Assembly: GCA_017311185.1 (NCBI GenBank)
Contig: JAESUZ010003375.1
Location: 310,001-374,000 of the forward strand
Length of the DNA stretch: 64,000 nucleotides
Reading direction: 5' to 3'
DNA from: Proteles cristata cristata
Taxonomy: Eukaryota > Chordata > Mammalia > Carnivora > Hyaenidae
Part shown: positions 12,311 to 23,877 of the stretch, in pieces
Layout: the number at the start of each line of letters is the position of its first letter
Numbering within the stretch: position 1 is the first letter of the stretch
Notes under the pieces: generated by a model
The model's database searches: none
What the model was told of the DNA's origin: nothing
Seen by the model: the letters and a program-made list of their open reading frames with translations, nothing else
Program-made: the position numbers and the translations under genes

Positions 12311-13318
12311 AAAAAAGGAGAGATTGACAGCAGTATAGTAATGATTGAGGACTTTACATTTCATTTACATCAGGGGATAGTACATCCAGACAGAGAGTCA
12401 ACAAGGAAAAAGTGATTTTGAACAACAGATTAGACAAGATATATATGAATATATTCTATCTAAAAACAGAAGAAAATACATTCTATTTAAGTGCTCATGG
12501 AAAATTCTCCATGAGAGATTACATGTTAGGCCACAAAAAAAGAATGAATGCATCAATGATTTCAAGAAGAAAGGAATTGTTCCATTTTACTTTTCTGGCT
12601 ATAATGGTATGAAAGTAGTAATCACAAGAAAAACTATGGAAAGAACACAAACACATGGAGGCTAAACAACAAGCTACTAAACAATGAATAGGCCTGCCAA
12701 GATCAAAGAGGAAAAATAAACAGAAACTAATGAAAATGAAAACACAACAGTCCAAAATCTTTTGATGCATCAAAAGAAATTTGAAGACAACAGTTTATGG
12801 CAATATAGGCCTGCTTTCAACAATAAAAAAAATCTGAAATAAACAACACCAACCTTATACCTAAAGAGGCTATAAAAAGAAGAACCCAAAGTGAATAGAA
12901 AGAATGGAATAATAAAGATTAGAGCAGAAATAGAGCTTAAACCATAGTAAAGATTAATGAAACAAAAACCTGGCTCTTTGTAAAGATCAACAAAATTGAT
13001 AGAATCATTAAGAAAAAAGAACTCAAAATTAGAGATGAAAGAGAAGTAACATCATAGCAACACAAAAAATCACAAGTAAATTATAAAAAATTATATGCCA
13101 AATTGGAAAACATAAAAGAACTAGATAAATATCTAGAAAAATATAACCTTCCAAAACAGAATCAGGAAGAAAGAAAAAATTTGAAGAGAGCAATTACTAT
13201 CAATGAACTTGAATCAGTAATCAAAAACTCTAAAGCAAAAATTCAGGACAAGATAGTTTCATAGGTGAATCCTACCAAACATTTAAAGAGTTAACAAATA
13301 TTTTTCTGAAAGTATTCA

Positions 13319-13430
13319 AAAGAAAAAGGAGAGGAAGAGGGGGAAGGGAGAGAATGGGAAGATGGAGGAGGAAGAAGAGGGGCAGGACAAGGTGGGAGAA
13401 GGAAGAAGAAGGAGAAAAGGGGAAACTTTG
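13319..13430. repeat. purine-only (GA-rich) tract within L1-b ORF2
   Basis: About 110 bases nearly free of pyrimidines on the + strand (AGAAAAAGGAGAGGAAGAGG and similar), placed where ordinary L1 ORF2 sequence should be. Confidence 0.8.
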
Positions 13431-14061
13431 AAATTCACTTCATGAGGCCAAAATTACTGTGATATCAAAACCAGAGAAAGACACCGCAAAAAAAACTACA
13501 GACCAATATATCTGATGAACATAGATGTAACATCCTCCATAAAATATTAGTAAAACAAATTTGATAATACATTAAAAAATCATTCACCACAATAAATTGG
13601 GATTTATTCCAGGGATATAAGTGTTCAGTATTTGCAAATCAAACAGTATAATACATCATATTAACAAGAGAAAGGATAAAACCATATGATTATCTCAATA
13701 GATGCAAAAAAAAATTGACAAAGTACAACATCCACTCATAATAAAAATCCTCAACAAAGTTGGTCTAGATGGAACATACTTCAACATAGTAAAGAATATA
13801 TATGAAAAACTCTCAGATAATATATTCAAGGGGGAAAAATCAAAAGCTTTTTCCCCAAGATTAAGAACAAGACGTGGATGTCCAGTCACCACTTCTATAC
13901 AGCATGGTACTTGAAGTCCTGTCTGCAGCAATCAGACAAGAAAAATAAAAGGCATACAAATTGATAAAGAAGAAATAAAATTTTCACTATTTGCAGATGA
14001 CATGATACTGTATATAGAACACTCTAAAGACTCTACCAAAAAACTATTAAAACTGATAAAT

Positions 14062-14288
14062 TGGGGCGCCTGGGTGGCATAGTCGGCTAAGCGTCTGACT
14101 TTCGCTTGGGTCATGATCTCGCGGTTCATGGGTTCGAGCCCCGCGTCGGGCTCTGTGCTGACTGCCAGCTCAGAGCCTGGAACCTGTTTCAGTCTGTGAC
14201 TCCCTCTCTCTCTGTCCCTCCCCAGCTCATGCTGTCTCTCTCTCTCTCTCTCTCTCCTAGAAATAAATAAAAACATTTTTAAAAAAAG
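14062..14288 (+). mobile_element. SINEC (felid, young type)
   Basis: A nearly consensus copy: GGGGCGCCTGGGTGGCATAGTC, GGTTCGAGCCCCGCGTCGGG, TGACTGCCAGCTCAG, CTAGAAATAAATAAAAAC. The duplication CTGATAAAT flanks it (14053-14061, 14289-14297). It is inserted in the reverse transcriptase part of L1-b. Confidence 0.95.
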
Positions 14289-14295
14289 CTGATAA

Positions 14296-14801
14296 ATGAA
14301 TTCAGTAAATTTGCAGGGTATAAAATTAATGTACAGAAAGCTGTTCCATTTCTATACACTAAAAACAAAATGGCAGAAAGAGATTAAGAAAACACGTAAT
14401 ATCCCACTTACAATTGCACTAAAAAGGATTAAATACTTAGGAATAAACTTAACCAAGGAGTGGACAGACCTGTACTCTAAAAACTATAAAACATTGATGA
14501 AAAAAATTAACGACACAAAGAAATGGAAAGAACTCATAGAAGAATTAGTGTTGTTAAAATATCCATATTACCCAAAACCATCTACAGATTCAATACAATC
14601 TTTATCAAAATATGAATGGCATTTTTCACAGGACTACAACAAATAATTTTTAAATTCATTTGGAACTACAAAAGACCCCAAACAGCCAAAGTAATCTTGA
14701 TGAAGAATAAAGCTGGAGGTATCATAATCCCAGATTTCAAGATATATTACAAAGCTGTGGTAACAGAGCACTATGGTACTGGCACAGAAATAGACACATA
14801 A
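14296..14801 (+). pseudogene. L1-b ORF2 fragment (reverse transcriptase thumb region)
   Basis: Two overlapping frames here encode L1 ORF2-like sequence ([34 protein letters not shown]), the part just after the polymerase core. The frame changes near 14620. This is a remnant of a dead L1, not a host gene. Confidence 0.8.
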
Positions 14802-15008
14802 ATAAAGCCAAGAGAATAAAGCACCCAGAAATAAGCACATGCTTCTATAGTCAATTAATCTACTACAGAGGACATAAAAATATATAGTGGAAAAAAGACA
14901 GTCTTCAATAAATGGTGTTGGGAAAACTGGATAGCTATATGCAAAATTATGAAACTGGACCACTTTCTTATACACTAAAATAAACTCAAATTAATTAAAA
15001 ACCTAAAT

Positions 15009-15266
15009 GTGAGACCTGAAGCCATAAAATTCCTAGAAGGAAACATTGGCAATAATTTCCTTGAGATCAGTTGTAGAAACACTTTTTTAGATATGTCTCC
15101 TCAGGCAACAGACACTGAAGCCAAAACAAAACAACAAAAAAACCTTTTGAGACTTCACCAAAATAAAATGCTTTTGCATTATGAAGGAAACCATCATCAA
15201 CAAAGCAAAAAGGAGCCTACTGAATCAGAGAAGATATTTGCAAATGTTATATCCAATAGGGGTTAA
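15009..15266 (+). pseudogene. L1-b ORF2 fragment (C-terminal region)
   Basis: A reading frame starting MRPEAIKFLEGNIGNNFLE and continuing to LLRLHQNKMLLHYEGN is the C-terminal part of L1 ORF2. It stops at 15266 and is part of the same dead element. Confidence 0.8.
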
Positions 15267-15805
15267 TATCCAAAGCATAAAATACCTTATAGAATATCAA
15301 AAATAAAATGAAAAACAGTACAATAAAAAAACTGAGTAAAAGATCTGAGTAGACATTTTCCAAAGAAGACATACAGATGGCCAACAGACTTGTGTAAAGA
15401 TGCTCAACAACAGTAATAATTAAGGAAATGCAAATCAAACCATAATATTTATTACCTGACACTTATCAGAATGGCTAGAATCAAAAAGATAAGTATCAAG
15501 TGTTGGCGAGGATGTGGAGAAAAAAGAACCCTTGTGCACTGTTGGTGGAAATGAAACTTAGTGCAGCCGTTCTGAAAAATAGTATGGAGTTTTCTCAAAA
15601 AATTAAAAATAGAAATACTATATGACCCAGTAATTCCACTAATGAGTATTTACCCAAGGAAAAAATAACACTAAAACTAGTGCATAAAAGATATATACAC
15701 CCCTATGTTTATTGCAGCATTATTTACAATAGCCAATATATGGAAGCATGGCTACTGGAAAAATGTTCATGGAAAAATGAATGTATAAAGAAGGTGTGGT
15801 GTAAG

Positions 15806-15835
15806 TATACACACACGCACACACACACACACAAT
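15806..15835. repeat. (CA)n microsatellite in L1-b 3' part
   Basis: A run of CA units with one G interruption (ACACACACGCACACACACAC). Confidence 0.85.
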
Positions 15836-16277
15836 GGTGTATTGCCCATGAAAAAGGATGAAATGTTAACATTTGTGCACTATTGATACATCTAGAGGGT
15901 ATAATGCTGAGTTAAATAAGTTGGACAAGAAAAACAAATACCATATGATTTCATTCATATGGGGAATCTAAGAAACAAAAGAAATGAACACAGAGACTCC
16001 GAAATTCAGAGAATGAGTGGTTGCCAGAGGAGAGGTGGGTGTGGCAATGGGTGAAAAAAGTGAAGGCTATTAAGTGGCACAAACTTCCAGTTATAAAATG
16101 AGTATGTCAGAGAGATGAAAAGTATAGCATAGGGCATATAGTCAGTGAGATTGTAACATTGTTTGGTGACAAATGGTGATGACACTCATCACGGTAAGTA
16201 CATAGAATTGTTGAATCCTTATGTTGTACACCTGAAACTAATATAACACTATATGTTAATTATATTTCAATAAAAAA

Positions 16278-16370
16278 ATCTAGAATCTAGAGAAGCTAAG
16301 ATTTGAACTCAAGTCTTGTGATGCTACAGAACTCATATCTAACCACTATTCAACAGAACCTGTATTTTTG
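16278..16370 (-). mobile_element. MIR SINE, second half
   Basis: After the L1-b tail and the repeated ATCTAGAA the antisense MIR resumes: GCTAAGATTTGAACTCAAGTC, then CTAACCACTATTCAACAGA, the complement of the MIR head. Confidence 0.75.
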
Positions 16371-17003
16371 ATTTGTGCTAAGAAATCTTGTAGAAACAAT
16401 ATCTTTATTTCCACATTTAGAAGTAAGGTATTTTGGGGAGTGTTTGTATTTTATTTCATTTATAAAATGGCTTTTTGGTTTTTAAAAAGGGAGGGCAGGA
16501 GAAGATGATACATAAATTCCTCAGCCCTGCTAATGTAGGCATGAGCTATAGTCTGACCTTTTCACATGGGCATACATTTCTTTTTCCTTGCCTTCCTGTC
16601 AGTCACTGAAGAAGACAAGAAGAACTATTATTTGCACAAAGGCATATCTTTAAACATAAGCTACACTGGCTGAGGGACTATTTGATCTCTTTGAGTAAGT
16701 CCATTTTAAGCTCACATTGCCCCTTCTGCTTTTTCAATTTTCAGTGAACTTTATCTTTTATAATCACTTTACTGGAATCCATGCAAAACAACAAAAGGTA
16801 TTAATGCAGGATACGAGTAGAGACATGAGTTCAAGTTGAATTTATGGTATCTTATTTCTAAGGATAGAGATGTGGGAAATTTGTGGATCATGTATTTGGG
16901 GTGTGAGTGTGTGTGTGTGTGTGTGTAGTTTCAGTTTTGAAATTTCAGAAAACAATTTCTTTGCCAACACTTAAGTATAAATTATAAAATATGTGTACTT
17001 TTC
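16371..17003. other. SNCA: SNCA intron 4, no feature recognised except a GT run
   Basis: Ordinary intron sequence. The only repeat is a (GT)n run at 16901-16927. Confidence 0.7.
16901..16927. repeat. (GT)n microsatellite
   Basis: GTGTGAGTGTGTGTGTGTGT and on, about 13 units with one A interruption. Confidence 0.9.
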
Positions 17004-17175
17004 TTGCACCTGGGTGGCTCAGTTGGTTAAGCATCTGAGCTCAGGTCATGATCTCATGGTTCATGAGTTCAAACCACGGATCAGGCTCTGTGCTGACAGC
17101 TCAGAAGCTAAGAGCCTGGAGCCTGCTTCAGATTCTGTGTCTCCCTCTTTCTCTGCCCATCCCCTACTCAGGCTT

Positions 17176-17210
<35 letters not shown>
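17004..17210 (+). mobile_element. SINEC (felid, older type) upstream of SNCA exon 5
   Basis: The head is TTGCACCTGGGTGGCTCAGTTGG. The middle carries a small duplication (AGCTCAGAAGCTAAGAGCCTGG). The end is an (TC)n run near 17177-17208, without the usual A-rich tail. It is 376 bases upstream of exon 5. Confidence 0.9.
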
Positions 17211-17586
17211 CATATCTTCATAATAATCTATTGATAGATGAATTATAATTTTCTAAACTTTTCAACGAAGGTTGAACTTTAAGACTAACAATTTTTTTTA
17301 CTGCTGTCATTGATCCTATAAAAAACATATTTGGACTATAGCATTAGACTATTTCCTGGGTAGTGAATTACTTGGACAAAAATTCTGTACATTTTTAGGT
17401 TGGTAATGCATACCACCACAATATTTCTGCACAGGTATTGCATAGTTTAGAATGCTAGCACTAGTATGAAGGAGTGCTATTTTACAACATTCCTACCATT
17501 TTCTATATAAGATGTTTTCAGAGCGCTTAATTTTTAAAAAGTAAAAAATGGTACCTCATTATATTCCCTTTGTGATTTCCATTTAG
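17211..17586. other. SNCA: SNCA intron 4 end, unique sequence
   Basis: AT-rich intron sequence directly before exon 5. No repeat or second exon seen. Confidence 0.7.
17561..17586 (+). promoter_or_regulatory. SNCA: 3' splice site of SNCA intron 4
   Basis: A modest pyrimidine-rich stretch broken by purines (ATATTCCCTTTGTGATTTCC) leads to ATTTAG at 17581-17586, followed by AAT, the first codon of exon 5. The pyrimidine tract is weaker than the one before the last exon. That fits the known optional skipping of exon 5 in human SNCA (the 112-residue isoform). Confidence 0.9.
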
Positions 17587-18019
<433 letters not shown>

Positions 18020-18959
18020 TTTCTTAAATTTTAGCTAGCTAACGTACACTACAGTATTGGTTTCAGGCATAGAATTCAGTGATTCATCACTTACCCACAA
18101 CACCTAGTGCTCATCACAACAAATGTCCTCCTTAATACCCACTACCCATCTATCCCATTTCCAACATACCTCCACTCCATCAACCCTCAGTTCTCCATCA
18201 AGAGTCTCTTGTGGCTTCTTTCCCCCTCTTTTCTTTATTGTCCCTCTCTTCCCATAAGTTCATCTGTTTTGTATCTTAAGTGCTACATTCGAGTGAAAGC
18301 ATATGGTATTTGTCTTTCCCTGATTGACTTATTTTCTTGTCACAATACATTCTAACTCCATCTGTGTAATTGCAAATGGCAGGATTTCATTTTGTGATGG
18401 CTAAGTGATATTCCATTGTATATGTATACCAAATCTTCTTTATCCGTTCATCAGTCAATAGACATTTGAGCACTATCCATAGTTCGGCTATTGTTGAAAA
18501 TGCTGCTATAAACATTGGGATTCATGTATCCCTTTGAATCTATATTTTTGTATCTTTTGGGTAAATACCTAACAGTGTAATCACTGGATCCTAGAGTGTT
18601 CTATTTTAGTTTTTTGAGGAACTCCAAATTGTTCTCCAGAGTAACTGCATCAGTTTGCGTTCCCAACAACACTGCAAAAGGGTTCCTCTTTCTCTACATC
18701 CTTGCCAACACCTGTTGTTTCTTGTGTTGTTAATTTTAACCATTCTGACAGATATGAGGTGGTATCTCATTGTCGTTTTGATTTGTATTTCCCTGATGAT
18801 GAGTGATGTTGAGCATCTTTTCATATACCTGTTAGCCATCTGGATGTCTTCTTTGAAAAATTGTCTATTCATGTCTTCTGCCCATTTTCTTAATTGTGTT
18901 GTTTGATTTTTTGGGTATTGAGTTTGGTAAGTTCTTTATAGATTTTGGATACTAACCCT

Positions 18960-19514
18960 TTATCTGATCATGTCATTTGCAAATATATTCTCCCATTCTG
19001 GAGGCTTCCTTTTAGTTTTGTTGATAGTTTCCTCACTGTGCAGAAGCTTTTTATCTTGATGAAGTACCAGTAGTTCATTGTTGCTTTTCTTTCCCTTGCT
19101 TTCAGCAACATGTCTTCTTTCTAAAAAGCTGCTTTGATCAAGGTCAAAGAGATTGCTGACTCTGTTCTTCTCTAGGATTTTAATGGTTTGCTGTCTCACA
19201 TTTAGATCTTTCATCCATTTTGAATTTATTTTTGTGCGTGGTGTAAGAAAGTGGTCAGGTTTCATTCTTCTGCATGTCACTGTCCAGTTTTTCCAATTCC
19301 ATTTGTTGAAGAGACTCTCTTTTTTTTCCATTAGATATTCTTTCCTGCTTTGTTGAATATTAGTTGACCATATAGTTATGGGTTCATTTCTGTGTTTTCT
19401 GTTCTGTTCCACTGTCCTATGTGTCTGTTTTTTTTGTGCCAGTAGCATACTGTCTTGATGACTACAGCTTTTAATATAGCTTGAAATCCAAAATTTGGAT
19501 GGCTCCAGTTTCAT
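18960..19514 (-). pseudogene. L1-c ORF2 C-terminal fragment (longest frame in the window)
   Basis: An open frame of 184 codons on the - strand contains segments typical of the L1 ORF2 C-terminal region (for example LLVLHQDKKLLHSEETINK). It lies wholly inside L1-c, has no promoter of its own, and is only the best-preserved piece of a dead element. Confidence 0.85.
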
Positions 19515-20030
19515 TTTTCTTTTTCAGGATTGCTTTGGCTATTTGAGATCTTCTGTGGTTCCATTAAATTTTAGGAATGGTTTTTTTTTGGCTCTATGAA
19601 AAAATGCATATTTTGATAGGGATTGCGTTAAATGTGTAGATTGGTTTGGGTAGTATAAACATTTTATAATGTTCTTCCAATCCATGAGTATGGAATTTTT
19701 TTCCATGTCTTTGTGTCCTCTGTAATTTTCTTTATAAGTGTTCTATAGTTTTCAGAGTACAGATCTTTTACCTCTTTAGTTATATTTATTCCTAGTGTCA
19801 TATTGTCTTTCATGTATTGCAAATAGGATCAATTTTTTTATTTCTTTTTCTGCTGCTTTGTTATTAGTGTGTAGAAATGCAACCAATTTTTGCATGTTGA
19901 TTGTATATCCTGCAACTTTGCTAAATTCATCTATTCTAGCAAACTGTTGTGTAGTCTTTTGGGTTTTCTACATAGAGTATCATGTTTGCAAATAATAAAG
20001 TTTGACTTCTTCCTTGTGATTTGGATGCAT

Positions 20031-20033
20031 TTT

Positions 20034-20096
<63 letters not shown>

Positions 20097-20121
20097 CTCT
20101 CTCTCTCTCTCCTTTCTTTTC

Positions 20122-20185
<64 letters not shown>

Positions 20186-20215
20186 TTCTCCCTCTTTCCC
20201 TTTCTCTGTTTCTGT
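20031..20215. repeat. (TTTC)n / (TC)n microsatellite, about 185 bases, in L1-c
   Basis: About 16 TTTC units from 20031 to 20094 are followed by TC runs broken by TTTC and CCTT. The tract is pyrimidine-only on the + strand, which is the SNCA mRNA sense. It replaces or interrupts L1 ORF2 sequence between GATGCATTTT and GTCTCATTGCTGAGAGTAAG. Confidence 0.95.
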
Positions 20216-23200
20216 CTCATTGCTGAGAGTAAGACTTCCAGTACTATGTTAAATATTTAATGGTGAGAATGGACATCCTTGTCTGGGTCCTGATCATAGG
20301 GGAAAGGCTCTCAGTTTTTCCCTATTGAGGATACTAGCTGTAAGTCTTTCATATATGGCCTTTATGATGCTGAGATATGTCCATCTATCCCTACTTTGTT
20401 GAAGGTTTTTATCAAGAATGGATCCTGAATTATTTTCAGATGTTTTTTTCTGCATCTATTTACAGAATCATGTGGTTATCTTTTATTTTACTAATGTGGT
20501 TTATCACATTGACTGATTTGTGAATATTTAACCAGCCCTGTAGTCCAGGAATAAGTTACACTTGATCATGGTAATTCTTTTAGTGTACTGATGAATTCAA
20601 TTTGCTAGTATTTTATTAAGAATTTTTGCATCCATGTTCGTCTGGGATATTGGCCTGTAATTCTGTTTAGTTAAGTCTTTATCTGGTTTTGGAATCAAGG
20701 TAATACTGGCTTCATAGAATGAGTTTAGAAGCTTTCCTTCCACTTCTATTTTTTGGAACAGTTTGTTCCAATGGAGAATTTGTATTAATTCTTTTTTAAA
20801 TGTTTGATAGAATTCCCCTGGGAAACCACTTGGGCCAGAACTCTTATTGGGAGATTTTTTTATTACTGATCAATTGCTTTGTGGTGATGGGTTTGTTCAA
20901 ATTTTCAATTTCTTCGTGTTTCAGGTTTGGTAGTTTGTAACTTTCTAGGAATTTGTACATTTCTTGTCAGTGACACCCTTGCTGGATAAAGACTTCTTGG
21001 TTGCTTATTTTTCCCATTCAGCAAGTTGAATATACCTGCCACTCCTTTCTGGCCTGACAAATTTCAGTGGACAGATCTGCTGAGAACCTGCTTTGTCTTC
21101 CCTTTTAGGTTAAGGCCTTTTATTCCCTTGCTGCTTTTAGGATTCTTTCCTTGTCTATGTATTTGTGAATTTGACTATGATATGCCTTGGCAATGGTCAG
21201 CTTTGGTTGAGTTCAATGTGAGTCCCCTGTGCTTCTTGGATTTTGATATCTGTGTTTTTCCCCAAATTAAGAAAGTTTTCAGCTATAATTTGTTTTAATA
21301 GACATTTTGCCCCTTTTTCTCTTTCTCTTCATCTTCTGGGACTCTTTTGTTAAGATGCAGTAATATTCATATCATGTCACTGAATTCCCTAAGTCTGCCT
21401 TTGTGATTAAGGACCTTTGTTTCCCTCTTCTTTTCAACTTCATTGTTTTCCATAATTTTATTTTCTATATCCTAATTTGCTCCTCTGCCTTGTCTATCCT
21501 TGCTGTCATGGCATCCGTTCAGGTTTGCATATTGGTTATAGCATTTTAATTTCAGCCTGACTAGATTTTAGTTCTTTTATCTCTGCAGAAATAAAGAAGA
21601 CACTCTATGGTATCTTTTATGCTTTTCTAAAGCTCAGGTAATATCCTTATCATCATTTTTAAATTCTAATTCAGACATTAGATGTAATTACTTACACCTG
21701 TATTGATTAAATCACTGGCTGTGAATTCCATTTCCTGTTCTTTCTTTTGGGGTGAACTTCTCTGTCTCATCCTTTTGTCCAGAAAAAAGAGATAAAGAAA
21801 AACAAAAACAAAACACTCCCCAGAAACAAATAAAAACAACAAACCTAGATCCTAAGTGTATTTTTGTCTGCTTACTAAAGAAATCTAGATCCAAAAATAA
21901 AAGTAAATACAATATGAAAAGACAAAAATATTAAAAAGGAAAAATTTATACAATATATGTGAACATAAAATAATAAAAAAGGAATTAAAAATTAAAAAAT
22001 AATAATTTAAAAAATAAAGAATAAACATAAAAAGGAAGCTAGATCTTATTTTCCCTAGAGCTGAAGCTTTTCACACCCTATGATTAGAAGACTTGGTGCA
22101 AGAGAGTTTGTGCTGGTCTTCTGGTGGGGCGGGACGGGGGCTGTTGTACTGTTTCTCAGGCTGACTTGATTTCCTGGAAATGTGCCTCCGGGAGGCAGGG
22201 CGATAGAGCTTGGTGAAGTGGCTCCAGCCTCCACTAGGTGGTACTGTTTTCTCCCTGAAGGCTTTCAGACCTTATGGGCGGGATGAATACGGCAGCATCC
22301 TGGTCTCTAGCTTTGGAGCTGAAAGATCAGTGCTCCACTCTTCAGGGAATCCTCATGGAAGAGCATTCAATCACCTCTCTTGTGTTCCCAGTTTCTGTCA
22401 GAACCCTGTGTTCACTCTGTCTGTGTCTGAGCTTTTTTATCTCAAGCACATGACTGAGTTTCAAAACTCCAAATTTCACCAGCTCTGTTCCTCTGGGGGA
22501 AGTTTTTGCTGTATTTTTGCAAGCCCATGCTAGGAAAGCAGTCACAAGACCTCATGGCAATTCAGGGTTTATGTCAACGAGCAGAAAGGTGGCACCCCTG
22601 CTTGATGCCCTCAGCCCAAATGCCAGCTCCTAACCCTGAAAACAGTTCACACATTGGTGCCACTCATCCTTCTTGGGACCCATGGGATCCTTAGACCACA
22701 CTGTCACTCCTGGGATTCTGCCCCAAGTGGCCATCTGAGCACCGTTAAGCCATGCACATCCCTCAGTGAGAGGGACTTGTATAAGTTCAGATTTTGCACC
22801 CCACTGCTTATAATACTTTGCAGTAGCCTCCATAAATAGATTCCCTCCCAGCCACCATACCCACAGCTTTGTCTCCTCCAAGTCAACACTCTGCATCTCC
22901 CACCTTCCAGAAGATGGTTGCTTTTCTACTTGTAGACTTCTAGTTTTTTGTTCTCTCAGACCTCTGATTGATTTCTTGAGTGTTATGAATGATTTGATAA
23001 CTATGTAGCTGTGTTCCAAGGACAAGACAAGCTTAGGATCCCCCTACTCCTCTGCCATCTTAACTCCCCTCAAAAACTTACTTTCCAAAATAAATTCCCA
23101 AATGGAAGTTTGGATAAATCAACTGAATGCCTAAAGAAAGTAATTATTATTTGCCGTATTATTTCTAGCAAGATATTTGCATAGTAAAATAAAAGGTGCC

Positions 23201-23350
23201 CTCCAAAATATGCTAAATGCATGGTTTGCAACAATTTATGTATTTCAATTTAGCATTTTAAACAGCTAATTTGCCCATTTTAATTTGAAAAGAAGTTTTT
23301 TAATAGAATATTTATCACAAGGAAAATTTAAAAGTATTTTTAGATTAATG

Positions 23351-23877
23351 AAGACGACTCAAGAAGAAATAGAAAATCTGAATAGATCTATAACAAAGTA
23401 AAGGGACTGAATTATTGTTTAGAAAATCTATTCACAGGGTTTCTGAGTGGCTCAATAAGTTAAGTGTCCAACTTCAGCTTAGGTCATGATCTCATAGTTC
23501 ATAGTTCATGAGTTCGAACCCCTTGTCGGGCTCTGTGCTGACAGCTCGGAGCCTAGACCCTGCTTCGGATTCTGTGTCTCCTTTTCTCTCTACCCCTCTC
23601 CTGCTATGCTCTCTCTCTCTTTTTCTCTTTTAAAAATTAACATTAAGAAATTTATTAATAAGGAAAAAGAAAATCTACCCCCCCACACTCAAATCCCAGG
23701 ACCATATAGGTTCACTAGTGAATTCTACCAAACATTTAAGGTATAATTAATAACTATTAATTACAATTAATACCAGTTAATTTCTCTTCCAAGAAAAAGA
23801 GGAAGCAATACTCCTCAATTAATTTCATGAGGACAATACTATACTGATGCCAAACCAGACATCACAAGCAAAGAAGT
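23351..23877 (+). mobile_element. old L1 ORF2 fragment, sense, split by a SINE
   Basis: GAAAATCTGAATAGATCTAT before the SINE and TTCACTAGTGAATTCTACCA, ACTGATGCCAAACCAGACAT after it match the L1 ORF2 reverse transcriptase region. Both ends are truncated. It is more diverged than L1-c beside it, so older. Confidence 0.8.
23435..23650 (+). mobile_element. SINEC (felid, diverged)
   Basis: The head is GGGTTTCTGAGTGGCTCAATAAG; the middle holds a tandem CATAGTTCATAGTTCATGAG; the tail is TTTAAAAATTAACATTAAG. It is inserted in the old L1 fragment in intron 5. Confidence 0.9.

Larger units (their letters stand above)
9722..16277 (+). mobile_element. L1-b: full-length carnivore LINE-1 in sense orientation, four SINEs inside
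   Basis: The 5' end is at 9722 (GGGATATCAGGAAGATATGGCAG, the L1 start). An ORF1 region follows at about 10530-11270, ORF2 from about 11760 (GAAAATGGCCTAAATGCTCC) to about 15480, and a 3'UTR ending ATATTTCAATAAAAAAA at 16277. ATCTAGAA flanks it on both sides (9714-9721, 16278-16285), an 8-base target duplication within a MIR. ORF1 and ORF2 are broken by many stops. SINEs sit at 9879-10096, 10317-10515, 12099-12310 and 14062-14288. It lies in SNCA intron 4, in the same direction as the gene. Confidence 0.9.
18020..23072 (-). mobile_element. L1-c: carnivore LINE-1, antisense in SNCA intron 5, internal deletion
   Basis: The + strand shows the L1 3'UTR complement (TTAGCTAGCTAACGTACACTACAG), then the ORF2 C-terminal and reverse transcriptase regions back to about 20965. 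There it jumps straight to the ORF1 C-terminal region (GCTGGATAAAGACTTCTTGG). The endonuclease part of ORF2 and the ORF1/ORF2 junction are missing. A GC-rich 5'UTR (about 22040-23072) ends at CTCCTCTGCCATCTTAACTC, the L1 5' terminus. A large CT-rich microsatellite (20031-20215) has grown inside. It accounts for about 5.05 kb of the 7.46 kb intron. Confidence 0.9.

Noticed and set aside
18960..19514. 184-codon open frame on the - strand as a possible new gene
   Set aside because: It is L1 ORF2 C-terminal sequence inside L1-c, in the element's own sense direction.
19890..20260. Open frames of up to 120 codons on both strands, with Ser/Leu/Phe or Arg/Glu/Lys runs
   Set aside because: They are translations of the TTTC/TC microsatellite and surrounding L1, not proteins.
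22210..23025. Open frames on both strands in the L1-c 5'UTR, including a 131-codon one on the - strand and a 107-codon one antisense to the L1
   Set aside because: The GC-richer L1 5'UTR has few stops by chance. An ORF0-like antisense peptide is known in primate L1, but I see no similarity or start context to support one here.
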